This document shows positions 21,525 through 32,930 of a stretch of DNA of 64,000 bases, piece after piece (within the stretch, counting starts at the first letter, position 1; each line of letters begins with the position of its first letter). Under the pieces are notes generated by a model that was not told the DNA's origin, did not search any database, and worked only from the letters and a program-made list of their open reading frames with translations. Made by a program: the position numbers and the translations under genes. The stretch comes from Metallyticus violacea (taxonomy: Eukaryota > Arthropoda > Insecta > Mantodea > Metallyticidae), in the NCBI GenBank assembly GCA_030762175.1, contig CM060831.1, forward strand, positions 81,917,501 to 81,981,500, read 5' to 3'.

Positions 21525-22140
21525 CCCTAAATAGGAAACACAAAAATCCTGTTTAAAAATAAATATGTAAACTTTTTTCAAACTAAATGCCAGCTTAAGG
21601 CAAATATAGCTTGATCTAATTGATATTATTGTATGATTTAGTTGAACTACATACTCTTAATGCTTAACTTACTTGGTAGCCTGGCTAATGGTGAGAACCA
21701 AATGTTCTCGAAACCGGTTCTATACATTATGACAAGTAAGTGAAGCATTAAGAGTGTGTAGTTCAACTAAATCATACAATAATATCAATTATATGATTGA
21801 CTTCACTGTGCAAGTTCCATTTTACATTTCAAAAAGCTTGATCCGTTGTGCAAGAGTTCTACGTGTGTGTCTGCATTATTTATTTTTTACCAGTATAAAT
21901 ATTATAAATTTTAATTTCTGCAGAGAAAATACAAAAAAATCTTATTAAAAATAATATGTAAACATTTTTCTAACTAAATACCAGTTTTAGGCAAACATAA
22001 CCTAGGCTCATATACAGCATTTTGTGTGTTTTAATTTTTTCCTATCAGTAAGTGCGTATAAAAATTAAAAATCATATTTCCTACAAAAGAAATACAGAAA
22101 AAACTTTTTATAACTAAATAATAGTTTTAGGCAAACAACA
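21525..22140. repeat. three diverged copies of an ~80-bp unit
   Basis: The unit (A-rich, AAATATGTAAAC, TTTTTCTAACTAAATACCAG, TTTTAGGCAAACATA) recurs near 21530-21612, 21905-21995 and 22075-22135. A Penelope-type hairpin (21620-21790) separates the first two copies. Confidence 0.55.
21620..21790. repeat. short-arm Penelope-type hairpin with core in the loop
   Basis: Arms of about 55 bp (21623-21677 and 21733-21787), with TTGTATGATTTAGTTGAACT answered by AGTTCAACTAAATCATACAA, enclose a single hammerhead-like unit at 21685-21716: CTAATGG (two changes), perfect 6-bp stem II GAGAAC/GTTCTC, GAAAC, minimal stem III. Confidence 0.75.
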
Positions 22141-22194
22141 CGAGCTCTTAAGTAAGATTTTGTGTGTATATATATATATAACAATATATAAAAC

Positions 22195-22743
22195 AAGATA
22201 TATATATATAACAATAAAATAACAATAACTAAAGAAGCAGAAAAAGAATAAAACGCATAATTATTCACAGAATTTTTGCTTGCTATATGTCAAACAACTA
22301 GTTACCTTTCAAGAGCACTAGTTGTTCGCCATACAGCGTGAGATAATTCCTTGAGTATTTAAGCATATTAGGATTTTGATGATGCTTTTAATCTAACACT
22401 TATTGATGCGTTACCTACACAATGCTCTGAAAGTTTACTCAGAGATAGGGAAATGGCAGCTATGTTTTTACATAAAGCGCGTATATCACCTGGTTTAAAT
22501 CTTACGTATTAATTTTTTTTTCCCCACACTCTCATTTCTAGTTTCATCTGTTTTCATGCATAATGTTACCTTCGATACTCAATATTTACTTTTATCACTG
22601 GCACTTGTCTTCTTGCCATAGAAGGACTCCACAAGTTCGAAATATAGCAATCTCAAGTGTGTTTTTTCTTAGTGTTTTATCCTTTTCTACTATTATAATT
22701 ACTGTTAATTTGTTACATTGTAAATAGTGTTACTTTATTTTTA

Positions 22744-22789
<46 letters not shown>

Positions 22790-22977
22790 AATAATAAAGT
22801 AACACTTTAAACAATGTAATTAAAATAACAATAACTAAAGAAGCAGAAAAAGAATAAAACACATAAATATTCACAGAATTATTGCTTGCTATATGTCAAA
22901 CAACTAGTTACCTTTCAAGAGCACTAGTTGTTTGCCATACAACATGAGATAATTCCTTGAGCATTTAAGCATTTTAT
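22195..22977. repeat. ~160-bp direct repeat pair around a (TA)n
   Basis: The segments 22205-22370 and 22820-22977 are about 95% alike by eye, including AACAATAACTAAAGAAGCAG and TAGTTACCTTTCAAGAGCAC. Between them are 450 bases with a (TA)n run (about 22755-22787). No RT or integrase coding was seen between, so this could be a degenerate solo/LTR-like or duplicated segment. Confidence 0.7.
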
Positions 22978-23741
22978 TCTTTTTCTCCTTCCTTAATTAT
23001 ACACCCACACACACCAATAGTAGACCAGGTACCAATTCTTGAATTTTCCATTATAATAAGCCATCTAAGACATAAATAGCTTGTAACATGATAGTAATTT
23101 TCTGAAAGCATTTCCAAAGATAACAGAACTCAAACAGGAACAGGAAATGAAAATACAGGAAGTGGAAAAGGAAAATAAGTTCAGTCAGTCTGCAGTGGTA
23201 GCAGGGGTGTTCAAGCTGAAATAGGTATTTCTGGTAGCATGAGATGGTATCTTGCCAGGCCGCTATTAGATCTAGAAGGAACTGAATAGTTATGATTAGT
23301 TGATTTCAAATCAATGGAAATTATTAACGATAGCCATGCAAACTTTCATCCATTATGATTATAGTTTGAAAATTGATTTCCATGTGTGTTGGTTTTATAC
23401 ACCCAATATATCATAAGTCTACTCTGGAGGCATTTTATGTAAGTATATCATTACGATGGAAATTATACATTCAAATGTAATCTACTTTATGTAATGGAAT
23501 AAAACATTTATTAAATGTATTTATCTTCCTTTTCTTTTGGGGAACACCTCCTGTTTCCCCCATTCATTCAAGTAGATTCATTATTTTAAATACAGCAACA
23601 GAAAAAAATAAAAGAATTATTACTCAAGTTTGTCTTCAAAAAAGACAAAATTTTTAAATGCATTAAATAATTAAAGCTTTCATGAAAATGCCACACACAC
23701 ATAATATACAGTGAGGCAGGCATATATATATATATTTTTTT

Positions 23742-24035
23742 TAATGGTGTGTAATGCATATTTTTACTACTGTGGCACTACAGGCAGTGAACACTGGTGA
23801 TACATGAAATGAAATGATAAATTGGGAAAGGATTTTTTTTTAAGGAAGGAAACGTTCCAGGCCTAAGTTTGGGGTATCTCCCCGGCATTTACTAGTCATG
23901 AAGATTTACTAGTCATGAAGACTGAGGAAAACCTAGAAAAAACCTGTCAGGGAAGACGGTCCTGGCAGGATTCGAACCCCAGACCTCCTGCTCACAAGTC
24001 CGTGCCTTCATGATTTCAGCCACCCATTGTGGTAC
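23742..24035 (-). repeat. SINE-A, full length
   Basis: Reverse-oriented SINE-A, from the A-rich 3' end at 23742 to the tRNA-like head ending CCACCCATTGTGG near 24035. An internal 20-bp duplication (ACTAGTCATGAAGA repeated at 23891-23920) is specific to this copy. Confidence 0.87.
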
Positions 24036-24469
24036 AGCAGGCATATATGATGGAGATATACTGTATCTCAGTAAGACAATATGTAGCTAAATTTAAAACA
24101 TTTTAGCTCCGTGCCAGACCACTGCTAGCATTTCTGTAGTTGACTGGTTTCCTATTTTAACATGCACCATGCACTTCTATTACGTGTTGTTCTCTGAATG
24201 GAAACTTCCATAGTTAGCACAAGTTGTTGCTGGTGTTGCTTCTGCTGCAGTATATGTAAGTTGGAGATATTTCAATCATAAAATATGTATAAAATGTCCA
24301 AGCAAAATTCTATAGTATTATAATGCCTTTTAAACATATTCATTATAAAAAAAATTTTCTGTACAAGTACTGGTATAGTACATACAAGCATATGGTCCAA
24401 TAGTTAACCAAAGTGGTCAAGCACTGGAACCACATGGTTTACCAGAAGTTGACAATGATAATGGTATAT

Positions 24470-25060
24470 TAAGATCATTGTGTGATTGAGTCTAACTAAC
24501 ACCCTTTTGCTCCACTTGTATAAATATATAGAACTAGTTTCACAAACACTTTGTTTGCATTGTCAACCCCATTGTCGACTGAAGGATAAACCATTAGACT
24601 GTGGAGATGCATAATCTGCTCTGGCGGAGGGGGAAGGGGATTCAGAATATTCTTGAAGATTTTCATATCAGGTTAGCACCTGTAAACAGATTTAATGTTA
24701 AAATTCTCCTGATTGATAATGTTAATAACGGTATGAGAGATGGCCAATATTTACCAAAGAAAGTAAATAAGCGATACCGATGTAAATGTGCAAGAAACTT
24801 CTTCTGAAGATGAGGTGATGGTGATATTACTCCTAACAAAAATAACTTATTTCCAGGTCCTTTTGTGTTAGTGAATGATTTGTCAGGAAAATGAAAAATG
24901 TGCCATTTAGATATGTTTTTATTGTACAGGAAATATTCAAAAAAATCTATGGAAGTGAAATTAATGGGTTGTAAATCCAGAAGTCTAGATGGAGTAATTT
25001 TAAAGTGCAGGAGGAGGATGTATTTGCTGCGAAATTTGAAGATGTGATTCATGTTCTACC
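24470..25060 (-). mobile_element. Penelope-type terminal fragment and unclassified neighbour
   Basis: At 24537-24566 on -, TTGACAA (three changes), stem II CAAAC/GTTTG, and GAAAC are followed by a TACAAGTGGAGCAAAAG tail, the same layout as other hammerhead-like ends. The 129-codon - frame at 24663-25052 was not recognised. Confidence 0.4.
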
Positions 25061-25173
25061 ACAGCCTGCCATTAAAAACACTCAGGATAGATTTTTTGTT
25101 TGTTTGTTTAGTGCTTGTTTTTGCCACTGAGGCACCACAGGTAGTGGACACTGATATTCATGAAATGAAATAA

Positions 25174-26760
25174 TATGAGGATAGGTCCATAAGTTTCCGC
25201 CCTCTCCAATAAGAATTATCGCCTTCACAAAAGCCTTATCTGATGTCATAATTATTAACCTGTTAAGTTAATAATTGCAGGTGTAACTTCTGCTCTGCTG
25301 TGTTCAATTGTTCAGATATAGTTACATATAGAAGGCTATGTATAGAAGATCGTGACATGTTCAAAATGGAGTATTGAGCTGAAGTTATTAAGTTCTTCAC
25401 AAAAGAACAACTTACTCCAAATGAAATTAAACAGCGATTGGACAGTGTATATGGGGAAGCAGCCCCCTCATATTCTCCATGCAAAAGAATAAACCAAACT
25501 TTTTCAAATGGGTCGAGAAAGCATTGAAGATGAAGAGTATGCATGTTGGCCCTTGGAGATGTTCACTCCTGAAAACATTACTCTTATGGAAGGAGAAATT
25601 ATGGAAGACTGGCAGCTCAAATTTACAGAAATAGCAGCAGTGTTGGGTCTTTCTAAAACAACAGTCCTTTGAATTATTCATGAACATTTAAACATGAATA
25701 AGGTTAGTGCTTTCATGAATCCAAAAGCAGCAACGAGTCATATGTTGTCAGGCTGGCATTTCTGGAGCTCTGCCATGGCAATGAGATAGAAGTTTTCCAA
25801 ATCATTGTTACAGGAGATAAAACAATGGACTTATACTATGATCCCTTGTCCAAAAGAGAATCAATGGAGTGGCGTACACTTGGTGAAGTACCGCCTCTAA
25901 AGGAGGTCATTCAGTCAACCAAGAAGATCATAGCCACAATCTTTTGGGACTATAAAGGAATACTCTTCATTGGCTTCAAGGAGAGAAAAACCACAGTAAA
26001 TAGGGAATACTATGCTGGCCTACTGCATAGACTACATGCTTCCATCAAAGAGAAAAGGCAAGGAAAGCTGAGTGATGGTGTGCACGCTCTTCACAACGTG
26101 CCTGTGCATACAGCTGTTGTTGCAAGGTAAACTGTAAAGCAATGTAGTTTCAAGGAGATTGACCATCCATTCTACAGTTCAGATCTACCTCCCATTTCCT
26201 CTTCTACAATCTCAAGAAGGACCTTCAAGGAAGGAAATTTAAGTGTAACAAGGAAGTGATGGATGCTGTTAATGCCCATTTTGCAGCCAAGATTTGACTA
26301 TTTTTTGGGGGAGGGGGATATTGAAATGTTAATTCAAAGATGTAAGAAGTGTATTGCAATAAAGGGTTACTGTATTGAGTGAAATATAGTTTTTGTCTTT
26401 ATATTACCTAGAAGTCGGTCCTGGTGGTGTAGTAGTTACCATACTTGCTTCCTAAACTCAAGATCGCAGGTTGGAACCCGGCGAGGACCGATGGATTTTT
26501 TTGGGTGTAAAAATCCTAAGTATGACTTCCTTCGGAAGGGAAGTAAAGCCATGGGTCCCATGCCGTACATTTACGGCATGAAAAAGAATCTCAAGCCTGA
26601 AAGAGACGTCTATGAGCAAAATTTGTCGGCCTATTCATGCCCTGAGTTGAATGAGATACTAATGACCTGCGGTGTTAAAGAGCATCCATAAATAAATCAA
26701 TCAAAAAAAAAGCATACCTAGAAAATGGTTAGGCTGGAAACTTATGGACCTACCCTCGTA
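25174..26760 (+). mobile_element. mariner copy A, carrying a SINE-B
   Basis: Terminal repeats TGAGGATAGGTCCATAAG (left) and CTTATGGACCTACCCTCG (right), TA on both sides. The + strand transposase is decayed: QLTPNEIKQRLDSVYGE at the N-terminus, VTGDKTMDLYYDPLSKRESM, IFWDYKGILFIGFKER, HNVPVHTAVVAR, with stops between. Catalytic Asp of the first motif is present (TGDKT) and the second reads ALHNVPVHTA, with Asn where Asp is expected. A 101-codon open piece lies at 25825-26130. Non-functional. Confidence 0.9.
26414..26714 (+). repeat. SINE-B with 9-bp target duplication, inside mariner A
   Basis: The head GTCGGTCCTGGTGGTGTAGT with A box, a B box-like GCAGGTTGGAACCCGG, body GGAAGGGAAGTAAAGCCATG and GTACATTTACGGCATG, ending in ATAAATAAATCAATC-A-rich. 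TACCTAGAA flanks it at 26405-26413 and 26715-26723. The uninterrupted mariner sequence at 41180 (ATACCTAGAAAATGG) confirms the empty site. The 66-codon frame through it is not a gene. Confidence 0.92.
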
Positions 26761-27446
26761 TATTGAGAAAATATTTTTTTTAAGGAAGGAAACATTCCAT
26801 GCATAAGTTTAGGTTACCTCCCAGACATTTGCCATTTATGAGGAAGGAGGAAAAAAACCTGGAAAAAAAACCTCAGTCAGTGAGGATGGTCCTGGTGGGA
26901 TTGGATGCACAGATCTCCAGCTCACAAGTCTCTGTATTAACAACCTAGGCCACCCATGACAGTCTCCAGGTAGAATGAGATATTTAAAATAGAAGAAATG
27001 CAAAGGAAATGTAGGCTTAATCTTCTCTCATGTTTATGTGCTTTCTCACAGGCCTAATTTGTGTTAGTGTGTGTGGTGTAACTTTCCATAATTTAATTTG
27101 TAATTCATTTTCATATGTTTTAAAAAGGAAAGACATACAGTAGAATTACTAATTAGGATCCGGTGCCCTTTAATTCAATATTATAGCAGTTGTCAGATAT
27201 TGGTTCAAAACCAGGTCATCCTCTGGTTGGGAGTGGTTAACTACTGGTACTAATGTGTGCTTCTTAATGAATTGCATGTTTGATCTTGTGTTATAAATCA
27301 GTATTGCAAATGTGTGCACTTTTTCTCAATGTCTACAGAATTAGAAGATTGTAGTGTGAATACTGAACTAAATACTATAAGTAATTATTTATTAAACCTT
27401 TAAGTACTGAAAATATCTTAAATCACAGTATGCAAATAAATGAATA

Positions 27447-27706
27447 GTGTTTAACACCCATTTTTGCTACAGAGGTGCCACAGGCGATGGACACGGGTGA
27501 TATATGAAATGAAATGATATATTGGGAAAGGATTTATTTTTAAGGAAGAAAACATTCCAGGCCTGATTTTAGGGTACCTCGCCGGCATTTGCCATTTATG
27601 AGGACTGAGGAAAACCTGTCAGAGAGGATAGTCCTGGCGGGATTTGAACCCCCAGACCTCCCGGTCACAAGTCTGCGATTTAACGACCTCGACCACCTGT
27701 GACGGT
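27447..27706 (-). repeat. SINE-A, near full length
   Basis: Reverse copy with the 3' end GTGTTTAACACCCATTTTTG, body AGGCCTGATTTTAGGGTACC and head GACCTCGACCACCTGTGACG. A short deletion removes part of the AAAACCTGG(AAAAAACC) segment. Confidence 0.85.
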
Positions 27707-28153
27707 GCAGTATGCTATGTAGTAAAGAAAATTTAGTTTAATCAATCATGCCTGTTTTAATATTCCTGCTTTAGATATATCCCAGACTTATTTTTAAGAT
27801 AATGTTAAAATTATTTCAGTGAATGCATTATTAGAGGCTGTGTATGTTTATTCTAGTTCTTTTCTCCCTCGGTACTTTATCCATAGGAAGTTAAATGCTG
27901 AAGTGTTAGTGGACATTAGCTAGATTTACATACAGGAACAAATTACAAATGACCTATTTTTATAAAGCACACTATCAAATTCAGGCAAAAACTAAATTCA
28001 GTGTACTCCATATATGTTTACCTAGTACCACATGTTTGCATACTATACAAACAAAATGGCACCATTTTGTTCAGTATCAATAGTTGCATTAAGGTTTGCT
28101 AACCTAGATGGTCTTGCTCTGGTCTATTTGTATCTGGTACACTTTGGTTAAGT
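27707..28153. other. TAF2: TAF2 intron between SINEs, no feature seen
   Basis: AT-rich, no coding or repeat signature recognised; the same holds for 26963-27446. Confidence 0.5.
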
Positions 28154-28444
28154 CTTTTTTTTTTTTTTTTGTAGTGTTTAATGCCCGTTTTTACTACTGA
28201 GGCACCACAGGTGGTGGACACTGGTGATACATGAGATGAAATGATAAATTGGGAAAGGATTTTTTTTTAAGGAAGGAAACTTCCAGGCTTAAGTTTAGGA
28301 TACCTCCCTGGCATTTGCCATTTATGAGGACTGAGGAAAACCTGGGAAAAGCTTCAGTCAGGGAGGAGGGTCCCGGTGGGATTCGAACCCCAGACCTCCC
28401 GCTCATGAATCCACATCTTAATGACCTCGGCCACCCATGGCGGT
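28154..28444 (-). repeat. SINE-A, full length
   Basis: Reverse copy from a T run (A-tail complement, 28157-28170) to head GGCCACCCATGGCGG. B box complement ATTCGAACCCCAGAC is intact. Open frames on either strand here that read GGIRTPDLPL or similar come from the SINE tRNA-like part and are not genes. Confidence 0.9.
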
Positions 28445-28936
28445 AAAGCAGTTGGTGAATGTCAGCCATTTTCATTGTTATATTTATATGCTATATCTTT
28501 ATATAACATCATTTGGATTCTGAAGTTGTTTCTTTGGCCTGTGTCTGAAAAAAAAAATGTTGGTTTTATTGTGATTGGTTGTGCAACATGGTCTGTAGTT
28601 CATTTAATTTTTTATTCTGTGATGATACAGCTCACAGGTTAAAAAAAGATTTTTAGTTGTAAAAACATTTCACATGAAATTTCATGACAATTCTGAAAAT
28701 TGTGTACTTCGTCCTATTCTAGGAATTGGAATCACTTTACAAAATGTGTAATTTCCTTTAAAAGCTGGAGTGTATTCTAATATGCATTAACGGAGGCAAA
28801 ACAAGTAATAAACTCAGTTCACATAAAATGATTGAAAATGCTGAAAACAACAGAAATAATGGGATGTATTTTCTCTTCCTGCAAAATAGGGCATGTCAGT
28901 GAGTGATAGAAACAAATAAATTAGGGAACAGAAAAT

Positions 28937-29985
28937 ATGAGAGCTAGTCAAAAAAGACTAAGAATGTTTTTATTATGCATGGAATACACTAGGCTTGATC
29001 CAGATTGGCATGGTCTTTTTCAAAGTATTCTCCATTGAGTTGAATGCACTTTGCCCAACATGTCTGGCAAGCTTGGAACACATGCTGAAAACCATCTTTT
29101 GACATCTTCAAAACGCTTCAGCCTTTTTCATGACAACCTCTGAAGTACCATAACACTTCCTCTTATCTCCTTTTTCAGAAAGGGAAAGAGATAAAAATCA
29201 CAGATGCTTAGTCTGGAGAGCAGAGAGGATGGGGGACACATTTGAAGTTCCCTATACACTTCCATTCGCACCATCCTCTATTTAGGGGTCAGTAATCTTG
29301 GGACCCACCTCGCACAAACAAACTCGTCCAATGTTAAAGTGATCACGCAGAATCAAAAATGTACTGCCAAGGTAAATGTGTAACATTTGCAAGTTTGTCA
29401 ATAGTTATTTGTTGGTCATCACGAACAATGATGCCAGCTGTGTTAATCATGGTTTTGTTTATTACTGTTGCTGGAGCACCTGGATCATCTTGCTTTGTTG
29501 TTGAAAAATGGCCCTCCTTAAATTCCTTGAGCCACCAAAGTACTGGATTATGGCAGAACTTAATTACCATAAACCTGCTACAACAACCTGGAAGCTTTCA
29601 TGCCAAATTTCTGCAATCAAAAGCAAAACTTCAATGCAGTATATAGCTCTTCACAAATCAACTCCATTTTCTATGTAGGCGACTGGCAAATTGACATAGT
29701 TTGCTCGTCCCCTGTGTACTGGGGCATGCATGAGCAAACTTTTGTTTTTGTCCACACTCAGGACTGATCTATTTTCATTATGCAATAGTTTCAACAATGT
29801 TTCTTTGCTGTGCTTGATAAAAAAAAAAAAACTCTCGGTCTTTGTTGACTTCTCCTCATAGTAAAAGAAACCAATGGCTCATACTAAAGGGAAGGACATT
29901 CCACAAAGCTCAGTGCTAAGTGTCACACTTTTCACCAGGGAAATTCTTGAATTTCACACATACTATCTTGCATTACTCATTGCTT
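28937..29985 (-). mobile_element. mariner-like transposon, decayed, second family
   Basis: It begins GAGAGCTAGTCAAAAAAGAC after a TA. The - strand transposase shows an N-terminal HTH region: VLWWLKEFKEGHFSTTKQDD, PGAPATVINKTMI, and RDDQQITIDKLANVTHL. The C-terminal part, near 28990-29320, is too decayed to read in one frame. The right boundary is uncertain. Confidence 0.65.
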
Positions 29986-30025
29986 TGCAACTGATTTTGT
30001 GGTATGGTACAGCTCTGAGCAGACA

Positions 30026-31300
30026 TACGAGGATAGGTCCATAAGTTTCTGGCCAAACCAGTTTCCAGGCATAATGAAGACAAAAACTATATTTCACTTT
30101 TCAGTATAATTACCCTTTATTGCAATACACTTCTCACATCTTTAAATTAATATTTCAATTCCACCCCCCCCCCCAAACACAAGTCTGCAAAAGGGGCATA
30201 AACATCCATCACTTTTTCGTAACACTTAAATTTCCTCCCTCGAAGGTCCATTTGAGTTTTGAGAAGATGAAATAGTCACTGGGAGCTAGATCAGGACTGT
30301 AGGTTGGATGGTTGATTTCCTTAAAGCCACATTACTTCACAGTTTCCTTTGCCACAAAAGTTGTGTGCACAGGCTTATCCTGAAGAAGGTGCACACCACC
30401 ACTCAGTTTTCCTCGTCTTTTCTCTTTGATAGATGCATATATCTGTGCAGTAGGTCAGCATGGTGCTCCCCATTTACTGTGGTGTTCCTCTGCTTGAAGT
30501 CAATGAAGAGTATTCCTTCACAGTCCCAAAAGATTGTGGCCATGATCATCTTAGTTGACTGAGTGACATTGTCTTTAGAGGCGATGCTTCGCCTGGTTTA
30601 TGCCACTTCATTGATTCTCTTTTGGACAAGGAATCATAGTAGAGGACTATAGTTTTATCTCCTGTAACAATGGTTTGTAGAGCTTCTCTCTAGTTGCCAT
30701 GGCAGAGCTCCAAAAAATGCCTGACAACAGCAGATGACTTGTTGCTGCTTTTGGACTGAGGAAAGAAGTCTAGGCACCCATTGTGCACTAACCTTATTCA
30801 TGTTTAAATGTTCATGAATAATTCAAAGGATTTGTTTTAGAAAGGCCCAAGCTTGCAGCTGTTTCTGTAACTTTGGGTGGCTGGTCTTTCATAATTTCTC
30901 CTTCCACAAGAGCGATGTTTTCAGGAGTGAGCACCTCCAAGGGTCGACCTGGACGCTTTTCATCTTCAATGCCTTCTCGACCCATTTGAAAAAGTTTGGC
31001 CTATTCTTTTATGGTAGAGTATGAGGGGTGCTTCCCCTTATATACTGTCCAATCACTGTTTAGTTTCATTTTGGAGTAAGTGCTTCTTTTATGAAGAACT
31101 TAATAACAGCTTGAAATTCCGTTTTGAACATGTCACAATCTTCTACACATAGCCTTCTTTATGCAACTATATCTGAATAACTGAACACAGTTACAGCTGC
31201 AATTATTTACTTAACAGATAAGGTATGACACCTGATAAGGGTTTTGTGAAGGCGATAATTCTTTTCAGTGAGGCTGAAAACTTATGGACCTACCCTCGTA
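30026..31300 (-). mobile_element. mariner copy B, full length but broken
   Basis: TACGAGGATAGGTCCATAAG at the left and CTTATGGACCTACCCTCGTA at the right, about 1275 bp including both TA. The - strand carries transposase remnants matching copies A, C and D (GDKT-, IFWDCEGILF-, and HLLQDKPVHTTFVAK-like stretches), with many stops. A run of C at 30163-30172 sits in the 3' untranslated part. Confidence 0.9.
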
Positions 31301-31916
31301 TTTTATTCTATATAAGTTCAGTGGAATTTCAGCTATAAACATAGACTTAAATTTTATGCTGAGAAAACAAAGTATTTCACATTTTGATTGTGTGAACTTT
31401 ATCTTCCAGCAACTATCCATTTTGAAGAATGTAGGCGTAGCTAACCTTCAATGAAGGGTTTCTAAAGCTAATATTTTATTATAAAAATATTTGCAGATTT
31501 TAAGAAGTTTAAGTGGCACAACCTGGAGGACAAAATAAGTGGTGGAGAGATGTTATCTTAATGTGCTCTTAAGTGCATTAAGGAGTTATTTTTTTCCTTT
31601 TCTAGCTCTTCTATTTTGCTTAAATTGTATATTATGCACCATTAAAGTATAAAAGTTGAGACATAACTTCCTTAAATATACATAGTTGTGCTCATAATGT
31701 ATTGATAGCTCCAAGATAGGGACCAATCCAAGGGGAGAGCTGAATTTGCAAATGGTTACCTTAAAGCCTGTTTTCCACTTTGTATCTCATGCATACTTGC
31801 AAAGCCAGAATTCTTCTCCACTGTTTCTGCCATCAGTCATTTGTTCTTAATCCCTGAATGCCATACACAGCCTATTAGATCTGTACTGTAGATCTTGCCA
31901 TGCTGTATAACAAACT
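31301..31916. other. TAF2: TAF2 intron, no feature recognised
   Basis: AT-rich sequence without coding, TIR or SINE signature. Confidence 0.5.
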
Positions 31917-32305
31917 CCAAATGAGCTACATGTGATTTCGAGTACTACCAGACTCTGGGTCCAGGGGGCATAGCGCACGCACTACATCACAGAGGTCTGT
32001 GTGCTCCATGGTCTTTTGCATTAGGACGGCACCTTGTTTCCTAAACCGACCCGCCATTCGGCTGCAGGCGATTACGTCGCCCAAGCGCACCGAGTGAACT
32101 GCAGCTTCAAAAGCCGAGCGCATCCGCTCTTGCGAGTACTCAATTACCCGTGAGTTCCGGAAACCACTGCCACGCCGAGTCCAACCCATTCCGGACAACT
32201 CCCTGTTGGGAGGGGCTCGTCTCAAGTCCGGCCCGGCTCCCTCTAGTAACGTCAGAGGTACCAGGGGTACTCAGGGTCCGCACAGCCCGCACCAAATGAG
32301 CTACA
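31917..32305. other. GC-rich insert with 14-bp flanking direct repeats
   Basis: CCAAATGAGCTACA occurs at 31917-31930 and again at 32292-32305, bracketing 361 bases clearly more GC- and CpG-rich than the intron around them. On - a 99-codon frame (IEYSQERMRSAFEAAVHSVR, LGDVIACSRMAGRF, HTDLCDVVRALCPLDPESG) spans most of it; it was not recognised. No A-tail or inverted repeats were seen. The repeats look like a target-site duplication, so this is probably a retroposed or inserted copy of a GC-rich transcript. Confidence 0.6.
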
Positions 32306-32930
32306 GGGTCAGTGGGGAATACACGGTTCTCATTACACTATGCAATTGGAAATTGATTTTATCAGTAGAAAATTACTGTGTAATGGCCTTGCCAATGCCA
32401 AGAGAATTCATGTCAAGCAGTTGGAACTCATAGCATGCATTTTTTTTTGTTTCTTTTGTTATTAATTAGTAAAAATAATAATTAATATTGTACTTATCAT
32501 CCTTTTGCTAGATGAATGATCAATTGGCTGAACAAATTCATGGGATTGTTTAGCCTAAGTTTCCCAGCATTCATATACATAACTGCGGGAAAATCACTGG
32601 ATAAAACTTCAGGAAACTAACCCATCCATAGGACATAGAGGACATAGTAGATCAGTCATGTATCACAAAACTGGGAGAGATGAAAGCCTTTACAATTTGC
32701 TGACACTCCTTATATCCATCCCATCTTGCCAGCATGGTCACTATATTTTTTATTTATGATTTACTATAGTGTGCCTGTTACTGTGAAGCACTCTGCATTG
32801 AGCTACATTGAAACTGATTTATCCACTTAGTCTTCTTCACATTTTAAATTATGAAATGACAGATGGATACAGTATTTTTTATAGTTTATATACAGATTTG
32901 CAATCTTGTTTTGTTTTTTCAATTTTTCTT

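Larger units (their letters stand above)
25092..26962 (-). repeat. SINE-A split by a mariner insertion
   Basis: The 3' part of a reverse SINE-A (25092-25175: GCCACTGAGGCACCACAGG...) and its head part (26761-26962: TTTAAGGAAGGAAACATTCC... to GGCCACCCATGACAG) are the two halves of one copy. The break is inside GAAATGATATATTGGGAAAG, at a TA, exactly where the mariner terminal repeats begin and end. Confidence 0.85.

Noticed and set aside
22195..22977. LTR retrotransposon
   Set aside because: The direct repeats look LTR-like in size, but no gag, RT, integrase, or clear TG...CA ends were seen.
26491..26691. 66-codon frame
   Set aside because: Lies fully within SINE-B.
28249..28446. 65-codon frame with GGIRTPDLPLMNPHLNDLGHP, and similar frames near 45827 and 17681
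   Set aside because: These read through SINE-A tRNA-like heads; such peptide strings are a known artefact.
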